From Gracilaria gracilis (taxonomy: Eukaryota; Rhodophyta; Florideophyceae; Gracilariales; Gracilariaceae), in NCBI GenBank assembly GCA_030374805.1, contig JARGSG010000017.1, forward strand, positions 62,001-126,000: a DNA stretch of 64,000 bases, in the 5' to 3' direction. This document shows, piece by piece, positions 22,804 through 33,127 of the stretch (positions within the stretch are counted from its first letter, which is position 1; every line of letters starts with the position of its first letter). The position numbers and the translations under genes were made by a program. Under the pieces are notes generated by a model. It did not search any database. It saw only the letters and a list, made by a program, of their open reading frames with translations, and was not told where the DNA came from.

Positions 22804-24643
22804 GAACGAGCCTGATGGTACCATCCAGTCGATTCCACCTCTTTTCTTCATCATGGTCTATCGCGGCGGTTGACGCGCAGTCGTGAACGAGATTGTGCAA
22901 TCCGAGCGCCCATTCCATGTCATCATCCACGCGTTTTCGTTGCAGGTACAACAAAGAGCCCTGAGACATAAGCTCTGCCACCTCCATGACTTCTTCCTCG
23001 GTGTCTAATTGCTATATTACCGCCAGGAGCCAAAAAGATAGCCATTCTTGTTTTCGCAGTACATACAGACCTCTAAACATTCTCGGGAGGCTCAACCTCG
23101 TCTTAAACGTCAAAAATTCATCCTTTCGCTCATCACAAACCTGCAACGACACGTAAACCGTCTCGAACAATCCTTCATACCCAGTCAATCACCCTCCAGG
23201 CCCTTTACCCCGCAGAATTGAGTTACTGATTCTCTCCTGAATTCGAAGAACCTGCTTCCAAACGTCGTTCGCAGTTTCAAGATTTCTGCACTTCACGCGC
23301 GCCGAGCTATCCCCGATCGCCAACGCAACCGGTAGGCCCGCACAAAGTTCCAGTACAGTATGCAGACTCGCCTCATTGCGTTGCGATAAGTCATGCTCTT
23401 TGACGCCCGCGTGGCTCAACAGGATTTTGCGAGAGATGTTGCCAAACGGGTCATGTGGCTGGAACGTTACCGATTTCGCGATAGCGTCGAGCTCCTTGAA
23501 GCGCGTCGTGAAGCACAGCGCATTGTCTTCTTGGCACTGCGTCAGGGCTGTCAGCGCCTGCACTTCTGGGACGGAGATGCAATTGTGCAGCCAGATGTCA
23601 TCGAAGAGGAAAAGGCATGGACCGGTGGCATGGGTAAACCAGGATGCGCAGAACCGCACTGCTTTTGACACGCTTAGGGCATCGTTTCGACAATTTTGAA
23701 TTTTCTTGCAATATGCATTAGATAACTCGCCAGTGGTCGACGAAAGTTTAACAATATCGGCCAATCTGGCCACAATGTCTTCGCGCCCTTTGTCCATGCC
23801 CAGCGAAACAAAGTAGATGCCTCCGGTAAATCTCTCTCTGACATCGTCATCAACGCCCAGGCCGCGTAGTGCACACGATTTCCCGACCACGCCCATACCC
23901 ATCGCACCGGCCAGCGGCGAGCCGGCCGCGCTCACAAATGGGCTTTCCGAGTCGTTCTGCAGCAAGGCCTCTTTCAGACGCCCTTCGACCGTGATGTAGT
24001 TTCCCTCCGCATTTCGTCCAAAATTTAGCTTGACATCTTTCAGATTCAATGGAACAATGAAAGATGGAAGGAACGCCACTTGGGGAGATGAGGACGACGG
24101 GTCGGGCAGGGTCATTTCCTCTATGCAGTTGATGATATCTTGGACGGTTTTCTCCCTAGCATTTTCTTGCGCACGCATAAGGACCTCCGTCTAGTTCTTC
24201 ATAATCTGCTGGTTTGCCTCAATGATTTGAAAAGTTGGACACCAACGTTCGAGCATCTTAGACGCAGCCTTTGACGCCTCTAAGAGCTTATTAAGTTCGT
24301 CCTGTTGAGATTTGGCCTTCATCCAACGATGCCTTTTCTTGCGATTGTTGTACCCATCCAACTTCTTGAGCTTCTCGATAGATTCGCTGGGAGTGCTCTG
24401 GACGGACTTCATGTGGAAGAGAAAGCGTTTCTGAGTATCTGTTGCGAACAAAGAATACTTGTCATCGAAGCTTTCTTTCATATATGTGCATTGTTGTTTG
24501 AGTTCTTGATATGATTCGCAAAGGTCATCGGAAACGACGGTATTCTCTGAATGCGCTTTTCACCGACTCTTCAGTTCCTCGCCGATTCCATAGGCCTGTT
24601 GAAGTCCTGCGAGAAGCGCGAGAGCGAAAGATACGGGCTCCAT
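22766..24643 (-). pseudogene. NB-ARC (STAND) NTPase pseudogene
   Basis: One frame runs 626 codons from ATG 24643 to the stop at 22766. The N-terminal 150 residues are helical and charged. The NB-ARC domain follows: P-loop GMGVVGKS (residues 249-256), Walker B CLFLFDDIW, NALCFTTR as the arginine-bearing sensor motif, and CAGLPVALAI as the GLPL motif. After it come winged-helix-like parts ending LHNLVHDCAS. Such proteins are ATP-dependent signalling switches, often in immunity or cell death. Four nonsense codons interrupt it: TGA at codon 28, TAG at 151, TGA at 485 and TAG at 544. There is no frameshift. No leucine-rich, WD40 or TPR repeats follow before the frame ends in repeat DNA. Confidence 0.82.
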
Positions 24644-25260
24644 TACTGTGAGGTTGGTTTGTCGACAATGGGAAGGTGTGTGACAACACGAGCAGTTGTT
24701 GTGCCTTTCACTGTTAGAGCAGAAGGCGATATATGTAATGTTACAGACGTGTAGTGCGCGGTACGCGAAAGTTGATGGTAGCCAGACAAGTGCACGTCAA
24801 TGAAGTCTACACCAGAGTTTAACGTAGAGTGCCGCAGTGTTGGGATATGTGCTGTAATGTGGGATACATATTTTGAAGTGTTTTCGGCGAAACAACGTCC
24901 TTCTTTGTGAAAAAGACATGCCGCCGCATCATGGTCTCCCAAATTCTCTCGCTACTATATACAATGTCAAACATTGAGACTAGACATAGCAAGTAGACGC
25001 TGTGAGCTTCTCAAATTTGTCAAATCCGTACAAAACTATTAAACACACGCTGTGGGACATCAAATCTCGATGTAGGAGTCTGAAAATATTCACCAATGAT
25101 TTATGCAGATATCGCATCCCTTTACAATCTCTGGTCGTAGTTAGTGACACAATATGGCGCCAATTCGCCGTAAAACTCCTACAGGAACGAAACAGAAAGC
25201 CCTGCAGTACAAACCAACTTCTTACCACCAAGACAACCCAGTGTAGAAGCTCCTCTGCGA
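24644..25260. other. No gene seen
   Basis: This region upstream of the NB-ARC relic has no convincing frame. It should include that gene's promoter and the unrecognised left end of the pogo relic that follows. Confidence 0.4.
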
Positions 25261-26934
25261 TGGCGGTCTTTATCTCAACGCAATATATCAATGATCGGGA
25301 TAGCATGCTGCCACGAAGCGCTATAGACTTGACCAATGCAGACTCCAACGAGCCGACGTACACACTGCCTACACTCCAAGGAGCACTGTTCAACATCTAC
25401 GAGAACAGCAATTGTTCGATCAACAAAGCATCCAAACACTTTCAAATACCAAGTTCTTCCTTGCACAGACATTGGCGTAAGTGACACAACAGCTGCCTTC
25501 AGTCAGAACCCCAACAGCCGGAAGACATGAAGATAATTTTTGAAGAACCAGGACGACGCCGTGCACTTTTGGAACAGGAAGAAGAGTTAATCGTTAGATC
25601 TGTGAGAGAGTACGAAAGAATGAAAACACCATTTACGAGAATAACCTTTTTTGACTTTGTTGAACATTTCATTACAACGTTGCCACCTGACCAACACGCG
25701 CAAACAGCAAGAAGTTTGAGAAACGGTAGACCAGGTCTACGGTGGATGCGCTACTTTCTACGAAGACATCTTAAATTGCAGTTTAAATCTGTTCAAGTCA
25801 TCGACGAAAGACGAATCGAAGCAGTGTTTAAACCAACTCTATCCATGCACATCACTCGACTAAATGCAGTCATGTAACGTTACCGAATTCAAAGCCTGCA
25901 TCATATATGGAACGTTGACTACACTGGAGTGAGCTTCACCAAGATCGTTCCCCGGAGTCTTCGCAAAGCAATAGGTCCAAATTCAACTAGATTGATCCAA
26001 ACCATGGTTAGGGCGAAATGAAACCTAGACCACGTGACGGTTATGCCAGTTGTATCTGCTGCCGGTGACACATTACCCCCTGTCATTTTTTATCCTGCAA
26101 AGCTTGCTCGATTTCGAAAAGTTAATGGCGCATATCAATCCCTTCATTCAGTACTTCCAAAATGCTACCTCTACCAAAGAAACCCTGCTGCTGTCGACAC
26201 TTCTGTGTTTTGGGACTGGGCCCGGCAATTTGTTGAAGAGTTATCTCGGTTTCGGAACAAAGGAGAGCACACAATGCTCGTGCTTGACGGGTATAGTGCG
26301 CATGTGCAGTTGGATGCCCTGCTTCCCCTAAAAGAAGGTGATTGCAGTGGTGTTGCCTTCACACACTTCACATGTGTTGCAACCATTAGATGTCGGGGTC
26401 TTTTTTTCGTTCAAATCATATCTGCAACCCGCTGTTCACCAAGCCGCGCAGGAGAAAAAGTTTCGACGCGTTTGATGTGGGCCTGTGCATCACAGACGCC
26501 TACAGCAAGTCGGTGACGATGACCAATATCCAGAGTGGATTTCGAAACACAGGCACGTTCATTCATGAGGAAGCGAAGGCGTCAGAACAGCCGTTGGAGT
26601 GGTTGTTTGCAGGTGATGGTGGAAACGAACCTACGCTTGATGTTGTGATTGCATCATACCACAAATCAAAATGGTCTTTTTGGGTGATGGGGTTGTAGGA
26701 GAGGGTGGTGCAATCCGTGTTAACACAGAACACGGAGGCAATTCGACAAATCACGCGGTGATCTCGGCATTAGAGCAACGCAATCGTAGGCGAAACACCG
26801 TTGTCCACAAGAAGCGAGTTAAAGAGGTGGCGTTCGAAACTGCTGCCGACTTGAGGCGTTTGAAAGAGCTGGCGCCTAGTGGCACTTTGATGCGCAGTAA
26901 GTTGAATCGATCGCGGGCGAGGCGGCGACAATAG
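25261..26934 (+). pseudogene. pogo/Tigger-type transposase, strongly decayed
   Basis: ATG 25261 opens a CENP-B/Psq-type helix-turn-helix (TYTLPTLQGALFNIYENSNC, then SKHFQIPSSSLHR). In a second frame (from 25527) come LEQEEELIVRSVREYERMKT and RPGLRWMRYFLRRH. The catalytic core follows: IWNVDYTG near 25905, VTVMPVVSAAGDTLPPVIF (26034 on), LVLDGYSAHVQ near 26280, and PSHTSHVLQPLDVGVF near 26365. A basic tail runs to 26934. At least four frame changes and several stops make it dead. It is a different pogo subfamily from the elements at 16.1 and 27.5 kb. Terminal repeats were not found. Confidence 0.8.
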
Positions 26935-27510
26935 CGGCGGATGCGGACTGGGGCTATTCCGCAGACCGCTGGCTCAAGTTTAAACGAATTGCCTACGGAT
27001 CCTGCCATGCGGAGTTCATGAGCGGCTCTGATTGGATGTAACAAGACAACCGAACGATGTTTATTGGATAAAATGGCTGTTGCAAAAGACCTTTCATCCC
27101 AAATTGCAGCACATGTGCGATTTTATGGTCTGTTTCAAAAGGTCTTCTTTTTCATGTAGCTGTGCATTGCTTTGTCTACTTTCTCTGGTCTTTCTTGCAG
27201 AGCTTTGTCTCTGTCTGGTCTGCGATCTGGGTTAAAGAAGAACGGAAACCGACAGATATCGGCCAAGCTACAATAAATCTTTTACGTTGCGTTCTGGAAA
27301 GTGATCATATCCCACCGTTGGGGCACTCTATGTTACCGTTGGTTAACTGGAGAAAAGCTACTGTCCAAAGGGGGACATCTTTCTAGACTTGTCTACGTGG
27401 CGTGGCAATAAAGAATATCAGGCTGAACCCTGCTGGCATAGACATGCCAGGAATGTACCAAAATTGCTTGCAATATTACTGCCTCCGAATTCTATGGTAA
27501 CCCGCGGAGA
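26935..27510. other. No gene seen
   Basis: Probably includes the unrecognised right end of the preceding pogo relic. Only short frames are present. Confidence 0.4.
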
Positions 27511-30016
27511 CCGTTCAGAAGGGGCTTAAATTGGACACTTTTTAAACTCCTTCACTTTATTTCAAAGACTACTGCTTTTCCGCCTTTCAAACCATCTTCC
27601 ATCGCTTCCGCGTGCTTCATTCCTTCAGCCCACCTCTTCGCAGGCACTGTCGATGCCTTTTCTTCGAACAACATCTTAAACACCCCTCTGACCCTCAGCA
27701 TCACCGTCATGTACGTCACCGGGTCATACTTGGAATTCATGGCCCGCCGCATCTTGCACTAACTACGTCAGCTACTACCTCAATGTATACCTGCATGTGT
27801 GCGAGAGACTGCTTCTTGTCCATCAGCGTCTTGCCACCAAGCGCTCCACCACGTGTTCTCTTAGCACCGCCCAATAATGCTACGCATATCTGTAGAAGCA
27901 ATTGGATGGCAACCTTCTTTGCATTCTCCGTAGCTCTAGCCGCCTGATAATCTCTTGTTTCCGCCTGAGGTTTGGCATTTTCTGCCTCCTTCGTTTTGCG
28001 TTTTGATTCTTTCTCCTGCATTTTCAACTGTTTCTTCTGCTCCCTCTCGCCTTTGTTGGCCTCTCTTTCACGACGTTCAGCAAGCATTTTTGCTAGAGTT
28101 TTGTGCTCTGCCGCAGCCCGCAGTCGAGCGCTCCGAGATTCACCTTTCACGTACCGCTTTTAACTAGTTCCTTCTCTGTCTGCAGTGGAGTAAGGGCATT
28201 CACTATCCTGCTAGTGGCCGTTTCTGCGTTTCCGAACAGTTTAAACAGCTAATGACATATCATGACATCTCTAGCTTCGGTAGTCATGATTTTTCTTGCC
28301 TTTTTTGCCACTTCCGCGTCCGTCATCCGCCGCTGAATGCGAACATCTCTATCCGCTATTTTTCCAGTGGCATAGGTTGTGACACACGCTTACTCATTTT
28401 CTTCTCGTTTAAACCGTTCCGCAAAACCGGTATTAAACGGGAAAAGGCCTGTAACCTCGAATAAACACTTGATTACTGGAGGATTTATCGTCTGATGTGC
28501 GTACACAGCGCACGCTAGATTAAATCAGGGAGTCATAGCCTCGGGAATAGCGGAGAACGCAAACTGATCGCGAATGTATCGTTTGGACTCTTGAAATGTC
28601 CTATTAATACGACAGTCACACAATTGAAGCATATGAGAAATGTCTGCCAGTTTTATAACAGGTAGAAAATGGTTTCCTTCACATTCCATGACCCACCTGA
28701 TTCCCTTACGTGACGAATGACCATCCATGGTCAAGAGATAGGGCATGGAAGGTGGAAAGTGTTTCCGAACGAACGCGTTGACGTGCTTCATGAAAGCTTC
28801 CAGAACAGAACCTTCCATGGAGCCGTTCTCGGTGCACTTTTCCACGTCGTCCTTTGGCATCCATTTTGGCCTTTGAAATTCATTGCAGATAGCAGAAATC
28901 TTCTTCTAAACGCCTGGAAGAGGATCAAGCCAATGCTGCATCACATTTTTTCCGCCACAATATAAAATGGAGGTGTCTTCAAGCCGTATGCCGAGCAGAC
29001 AATAACTGAAGTTATATGTTTCTCAACCCCGTTTAACTTAGTGCAACTCGGCATCCTCCGTGTTTTGATGTGGCGAAACGGTACGATTCTGTTGCTTCGC
29101 CCCAAGTAGCTTCGACTGAAGTTTCTTCCATATTCCAGATGCGGGAAGGGTCTTGGAGAAGGCCAGGATGATTTATGCTTATCTTCTGCACAATGTCGAA
29201 GAAGGTCTTTATGTTTTCATAGTTTTCCCCCTTTAGTTTTGCGTTATCTCTGGAATAGGGCGTCTTGAACGTTAGATCACCATGTCTTGCACGAAAAGAG
29301 CGCAACGTATCTTCCGATGGTATTCCGTTCTTCCAACCCTTTCGTCCGTCTGCGGCAACACGTGCCATGACGTACTTAAGGCTTTCATTATCCCCTGCGA
29401 AGCCCAACTCTTCAGCCTCTTTAAGTCTTTCTACATTCAGGCGCCCTTCTTCATGCGTGGGTACTGTGCTCGATCCTATTCGAGAAGAATTGGTGTCTTC
29501 CACCTGTCTTTGTAGCTCATCATTGGAGTTAGTTTGGACAAGGCGCTTGAGATGGTAAACGGTCGATTTGCTTAATTTCGTTGTGGTCGCAATGCTATGC
29601 ACTTTATGTTTTGTACCTTTATCTTTGAGCATTGAAACTGCCAGTTGTTTCATTCTCCGCTTATAATCCGCTCGCTCACGGTGTTTTTTGACACGACTGG
29701 CTTGCTTATCCATATAAGAGTCATTGGAGATTCGTTCGAGGCTGGTTGAGTTTCGAGATTACGGTGAAGATGGCACAGTGCGAAAGAGAAAGGGAGCAAA
29801 AACAAAGACGATGTCGTGTTCAATAACGTTTTAATTGGTATCGCGCATTGCATAGTTTGAAACTCGCACGTTTTTAATATCATCGTTTTCATTTCAGTGA
29901 GAGTAATCCGATGGTGTGATCAGATTTACAAATGGGCGCTAGAGCCGAAAGTTATGGGCCCTTCTGTGAAAGTTTCCAAAGTTGGCATTTTTCCAAACTT
30001 GCCCTTTTCTGAACGG
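27511..30016 (-). mobile_element. pogo-like transposon relic, 2506 bp
   Basis: Terminal inverted repeats match imperfectly: CCGTTCAGAAGGGGCTTAAA at the left and, read inward, CCGTTCAGAAAAGGGCAAGT at the right, both continuing into a TTGGA motif. TA follows the right end (30017-30018); the left flank is GA. The termini resemble those of the element at 16104-18249 (shared CGTTC and GCTTAATTTGGA motifs). The decayed transposase fills the interior on the minus strand. Confidence 0.72.
27552..29713 (-). pseudogene. pogo-like transposase, decayed
   Basis: ATG 29713 starts a basic region with a helix-turn-helix (HSIATTTKLSKSTVYHLKRL). It is followed by TLRSFRARHGDLTF, HPGLLQDPSRIWNMEETS (first acidic pair) and, in a second frame (28525-28860), LTMDGHSSRKG and ISHMLQLCDCRINRTFQ. 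A further part reads CLFEVTGLFPFNTGF, matching the equivalent EEAGL segment of the 16.1-kb element. The tail is rich in Lys and Glu and predicted coiled coil (27737-28150), ending near 27552. Several frame changes and stops separate these parts. The tail looks like an independent gene when seen alone, but its position inside the terminal repeats makes it part of the transposase. Confidence 0.75.
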
Positions 30017-30099
30017 TACGTGTACACGCTACCTTATCCTTCACAAGTTTACTGCCTTCAGGACATCGTCACCCAGCGCACTACTAGTGTCTATATGAC

Positions 30100-30123
30100 A
30101 ACTGACCTCATATGAGGTCAGTT
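30100..30123. repeat. Perfect 24-bp palindrome with TGACCTCATATGAGGTCA core
   Basis: Perfect dyad centred on CATATG. The same 18-bp core recurs at 60138-60155. It might be two short terminal repeats meeting head to head, or a binding site for a dimeric regulator. Confidence 0.85.
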
Positions 30124-30289
30124 TTCACTCACATAAATTTTCAATAAAAGTTTTTATTTTCTCAAAAAAACTCTTTCTTCCCATCTCCTTCGTCCCCTCT
30201 TTCATAGCGTTAACCAAAGTCGCCCATCACATGTACACAGCAACCAAGCTGGAGCACTCTTTTGCGAACGTCAACACAATCTAAATCCA

Positions 30290-31165
30290 ATGGCACCGTC
30301 AACAGACCCCAACCGTACAGCAGGAAACAAAGTCCACAGTCGTGCTCGCCTTGTCGTCTGTGAGTCGGAAAGCAAACTATACTTTGGATCTTTTCGGAAG
30401 TCCAAAACTGTTCCTGGAACAGTGACAAAAAGGGACATTCGACTTGTCAACGGTCGCAACTACACATTTCTCACTATTCTGTTTGACCTTCCAAACCGCC
30501 AAAAAGAGTGTACTCTTCCTCTTTGCAGAGTAAAGGTGGGTAATTGCCTCCACAAAAGACCCCATACTGAGAATGTTGACCAAGCTGTTGTACAACCAGT
30601 AACGGTCGAGAACATTGACAATCAGCCGAATGAAGAAGCACAAGTGCAAATTTTGCAGGAGGTGGATCCAGTAATACCATCGATCCCTGCCGACAAGTCA
30701 GTGACTGTGCATGATCGTGCGTGGAACACGGAGACAATTTGCAGCCCTCTAAATGGATGCATGCAATTGTAGCCGTGGAAATTTATTGGCCCAGCTGGAG
30801 ATTCCATCTCACCACGTCACTGCCCGAGTACAGGGACAGCGGTTATTGGTGCATTGGCGCTCTATCACGGCTCCGATGAAGTGCCACTCGAATTCGGTCC
30901 GCTGACAATGCCCCGAGGGACGAAAAGTAAAAAAAGTAAGAAGAAATTAATATCCACCTGGACAGCGATCCCCTCGCGACTGGGGCTTGTTTGTAATGTG
31001 CCGCTGCGTTTACTCAATCCTTTTTGCTCTCTTCCCAAGTGCCTGGGTAAGCACAACGCTCTATACCTCCCTGTTACGGTTTCCGGGGATCTCTTCCTCT
31101 CCTGTCACAACCAAGTGATCCTCTCGTTTGTGACAGAAGAAAAGATATCGCCGGAAACTGTATAA
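30290..31165 (+). pseudogene. Unrecognised ORF, one in-frame stop, ends in hairpin
   Basis: ATG 30290 opens 160 codons (LVVCESESKLYFGSFRKSKT, VNGRNYTFLTILFDLP, TLPLCRVKVG) to a TAG at 30770. The same frame continues (FIGPAGDSISPRHCPSTGTA, GALALYHGSDEVPLEF) into a basic KSKKSKKK stretch and then the hairpin at 31071. The composition looks coding and transposon-like; the second part loosely recalls the N-terminus of PiggyBac-type proteins. I do not recognise it with confidence. Confidence 0.4.
31071..31164. repeat. Imperfect hairpin, about 38-nt arms
   Basis: Left arm 31071-31110 (contains GGTTTCCGGGGATCTCTTCC, then CTGTCACAA) pairs with right arm 31128-31164 (TTGTGACAG ... GCCGGAAACTGT) across a 17-base loop. 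First of the hairpin series that follows. Confidence 0.8.
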
Positions 31166-31255
31166 GCGAGACGAGCTTTTTGCAATCTTTCTGTTGAGCG
31201 GAGAGAGTGACAGACGCGGTACGCTAAAAGATCTTTTTCGTTCATTGTGAATCGT

Positions 31256-31834
31256 ACTAACTGGCGTATTCTTCTATTTTTCATCCTATTGCTTATTCAT
31301 GCCAGGTTAGTCGGACAAAGTATATGGCTCTTCTCGATCCTTCTTTTACTGAGAAAACTCGGACGTGGTTGAGCTGTTCGTAATCTTCGAGTACGATTAT
31401 TTGAGTTGTTTAACTCATGTAATCATATTTGGCCATGACAGGCAGCTTAGTCACTATCGCACTGTTGTTATTGTATTAGATCGACTAGATTAGACTGCAT
31501 TAGCTCGAACTATCGGAAGTTGTTGAGCTACCGGTGATGGTGGACTACGATTACATGAGTTGTTCAACTCATATAATCGTGTTTAGCCATTACTGATAGT
31601 TCAATCACTGAAGAAGAATAGTCCCCACTATAGTCACTAGAAGAGTGTCGTGACCAGTGATGAGTTCTTGTTCTGCGACAACCACGTAATGTTCGTGGTT
31701 GTCGCAAAAAGGGTATTCATTATTGGTCACGACCTTGGGCGCTATAGGAAACTCTACATCATATCAAGTTAGAGAAGGTAGTCTGTAGAACTACCCTTCT
31801 TCAATTTGATAGTATGTAAAGTTTCTGATATAGC
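31256..31834. repeat. Cluster of five to six hairpins and a direct repeat
   Basis: Successive inverted repeats: 31256-31311; 31395-31424; 31548-31579; 31647-31733, with a nested stem 31674-31706 (TGCGACAACCACG and complement); and 31741-31834 with arms of about 45 bases around a loop of about 5. The second and third sit in a diverged direct repeat of about 150 bases (GAGTTGTTYAACTCAT, then GCCAT...). No ORF runs through it. It may be a hairpin-RNA locus, a structured noncoding RNA or a foldback repeat array. The stems are visible; the role is unknown. Confidence 0.7.
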
Positions 31835-32021
31835 ATTAATATTCTGCCAAATCGATGCGATGATCGTGGCCGTAAAAGAACATCAATATGGTTCATGAGC
31901 TTGGACCCTCATCCACTGCTCTGAATTACAATAAAGTCGTGGTGGGCTTAGTGGTTCAATACATGAGATACATAGTCTTACATTTATTCCCTTCTTCTAT
32001 ATATAAATCATGAAGCAAAGG

Positions 32022-32502
32022 CTAGTCTTGCGTAATGGACGCCCTAACACCGCATATAACCCGAAGTGGGTCTTCCAACCCGAATATCGCAGACCCCGCA
32101 ACCAGGACGTCCGCTCCGGCTTCAGTTGCTTTTTGCACTGTTTTCCCTGACCACCTATTGAGGCGTAGGATGTTCGTAGGCTTCAGAAATACCCTCAATG
32201 TAAGGTGAACGGCAGACACTCTCAACATGGAATGTAAACCCATTTGCACCTTCGCTAGCGAGCTTTCCTTTCCATTTACCAGGGTCTGACACCATCAAAT
32301 GACAGTCTAGGAACATATTCGTATGCTTTCGAAGTGCTTGTACTACAGGAAGGCCAACGGTCAGATTGGCCACGAAATGGCCGTCCATGATATCCATATG
32401 CAGCCAGTCCGCCCCAGCACTTCTCATGCGCGCCGTTACCTCCGCAGGATGGGCAACCTCGGAGGCCAGGATAGAAGGAGTTACAATCAAAGAACGACCC
32501 AT
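32022..32502 (-). pseudogene. Ribulose-phosphate 3-epimerase relic
   Basis: From ATG 32502 the minus strand reads TPSILASEVAHPAEVTARMR, AGADWLHMDIMDGHFVANLT, HTNMFLDCHLMVSDPGKW and GANGFTFHVESV. This is the N-terminal half of the cytosolic-type enzyme that interconverts ribulose 5-phosphate and xylulose 5-phosphate. A different frame then gives the C-terminal end KTVQKATEAGADVLVAGSAI and FGLEDPLRVICGVRASI. About 100 residues between these, including the usual GFGGQ region, are missing, so this is an internally deleted pseudogene. The active-site Asp of MDIMDGH is retained. A functional copy must exist elsewhere. Confidence 0.85.
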
Positions 32503-32820
32503 ACTTATTAGATGCACTGCCAACTCGAATTCTACAGTGTGACTCTCGAACCAACTAAAAGGCTTTGTTTTATATATGACCAACAAGCTGCGAACTACTT
32601 CTATTCTAAACCTTTCGAAGAGCAATTTTAATTGCATTTTATCAATCCCACCGAACGCCATTCATATGAATTGACGCCCTTACGTCCTTCTCCCGTCATT
32701 ATAAGAAAATGTATGGCTTTAAATATTCATAAAACAATCATGAGTGAAAACCCCCATGGACAGCCATCTTGGGTGCCGTCCTGAATCATTGGCCACGGCG
32801 CTTGTACAGTGGTCAAGGTC

Positions 32821-32860
32821 GGAGTGGCGCTTCATCAGGGCCCTGATGAAGCGCCACTCC
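32821..32860. repeat. Perfect 40-bp palindrome
   Basis: GGAGTGGCGCTTCATCAGGG is followed at once by its exact complement. The dyad extends imperfectly about 20 bases further on each side (near 32801-32880). It produces the same peptide in both directions on both strands. Confidence 0.93.
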
Positions 32861-33127
32861 ACCCCGGACGACTGTCCTGGAAAAAATCTTAACGGACGCA
32901 ATTCCATTTCTTTCCTTGAACATTGGGTGCTTTTATGCTATAGCTACACGTACATAGTAGTTATGACGATCATTTAATTTTCTAAGTAAAGCAATAGTTA
33001 ATTCTAAAACGTGAAATATGGAACTACTTGAGTTCAAACCTATATTGAACGTCCACTACCCGTTCTCGAGAGCATTCTCGACGGTCGTAACCCGCGTTTT
33101 GAACTATTTGAACCCTTTGTATCCAAC

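Noticed and set aside
27737-28150. Lys/Glu-rich coiled-coil gene
   Set aside because: It lies inside the terminal repeats of the pogo element and continues its transposase, so it is not a separate gene.
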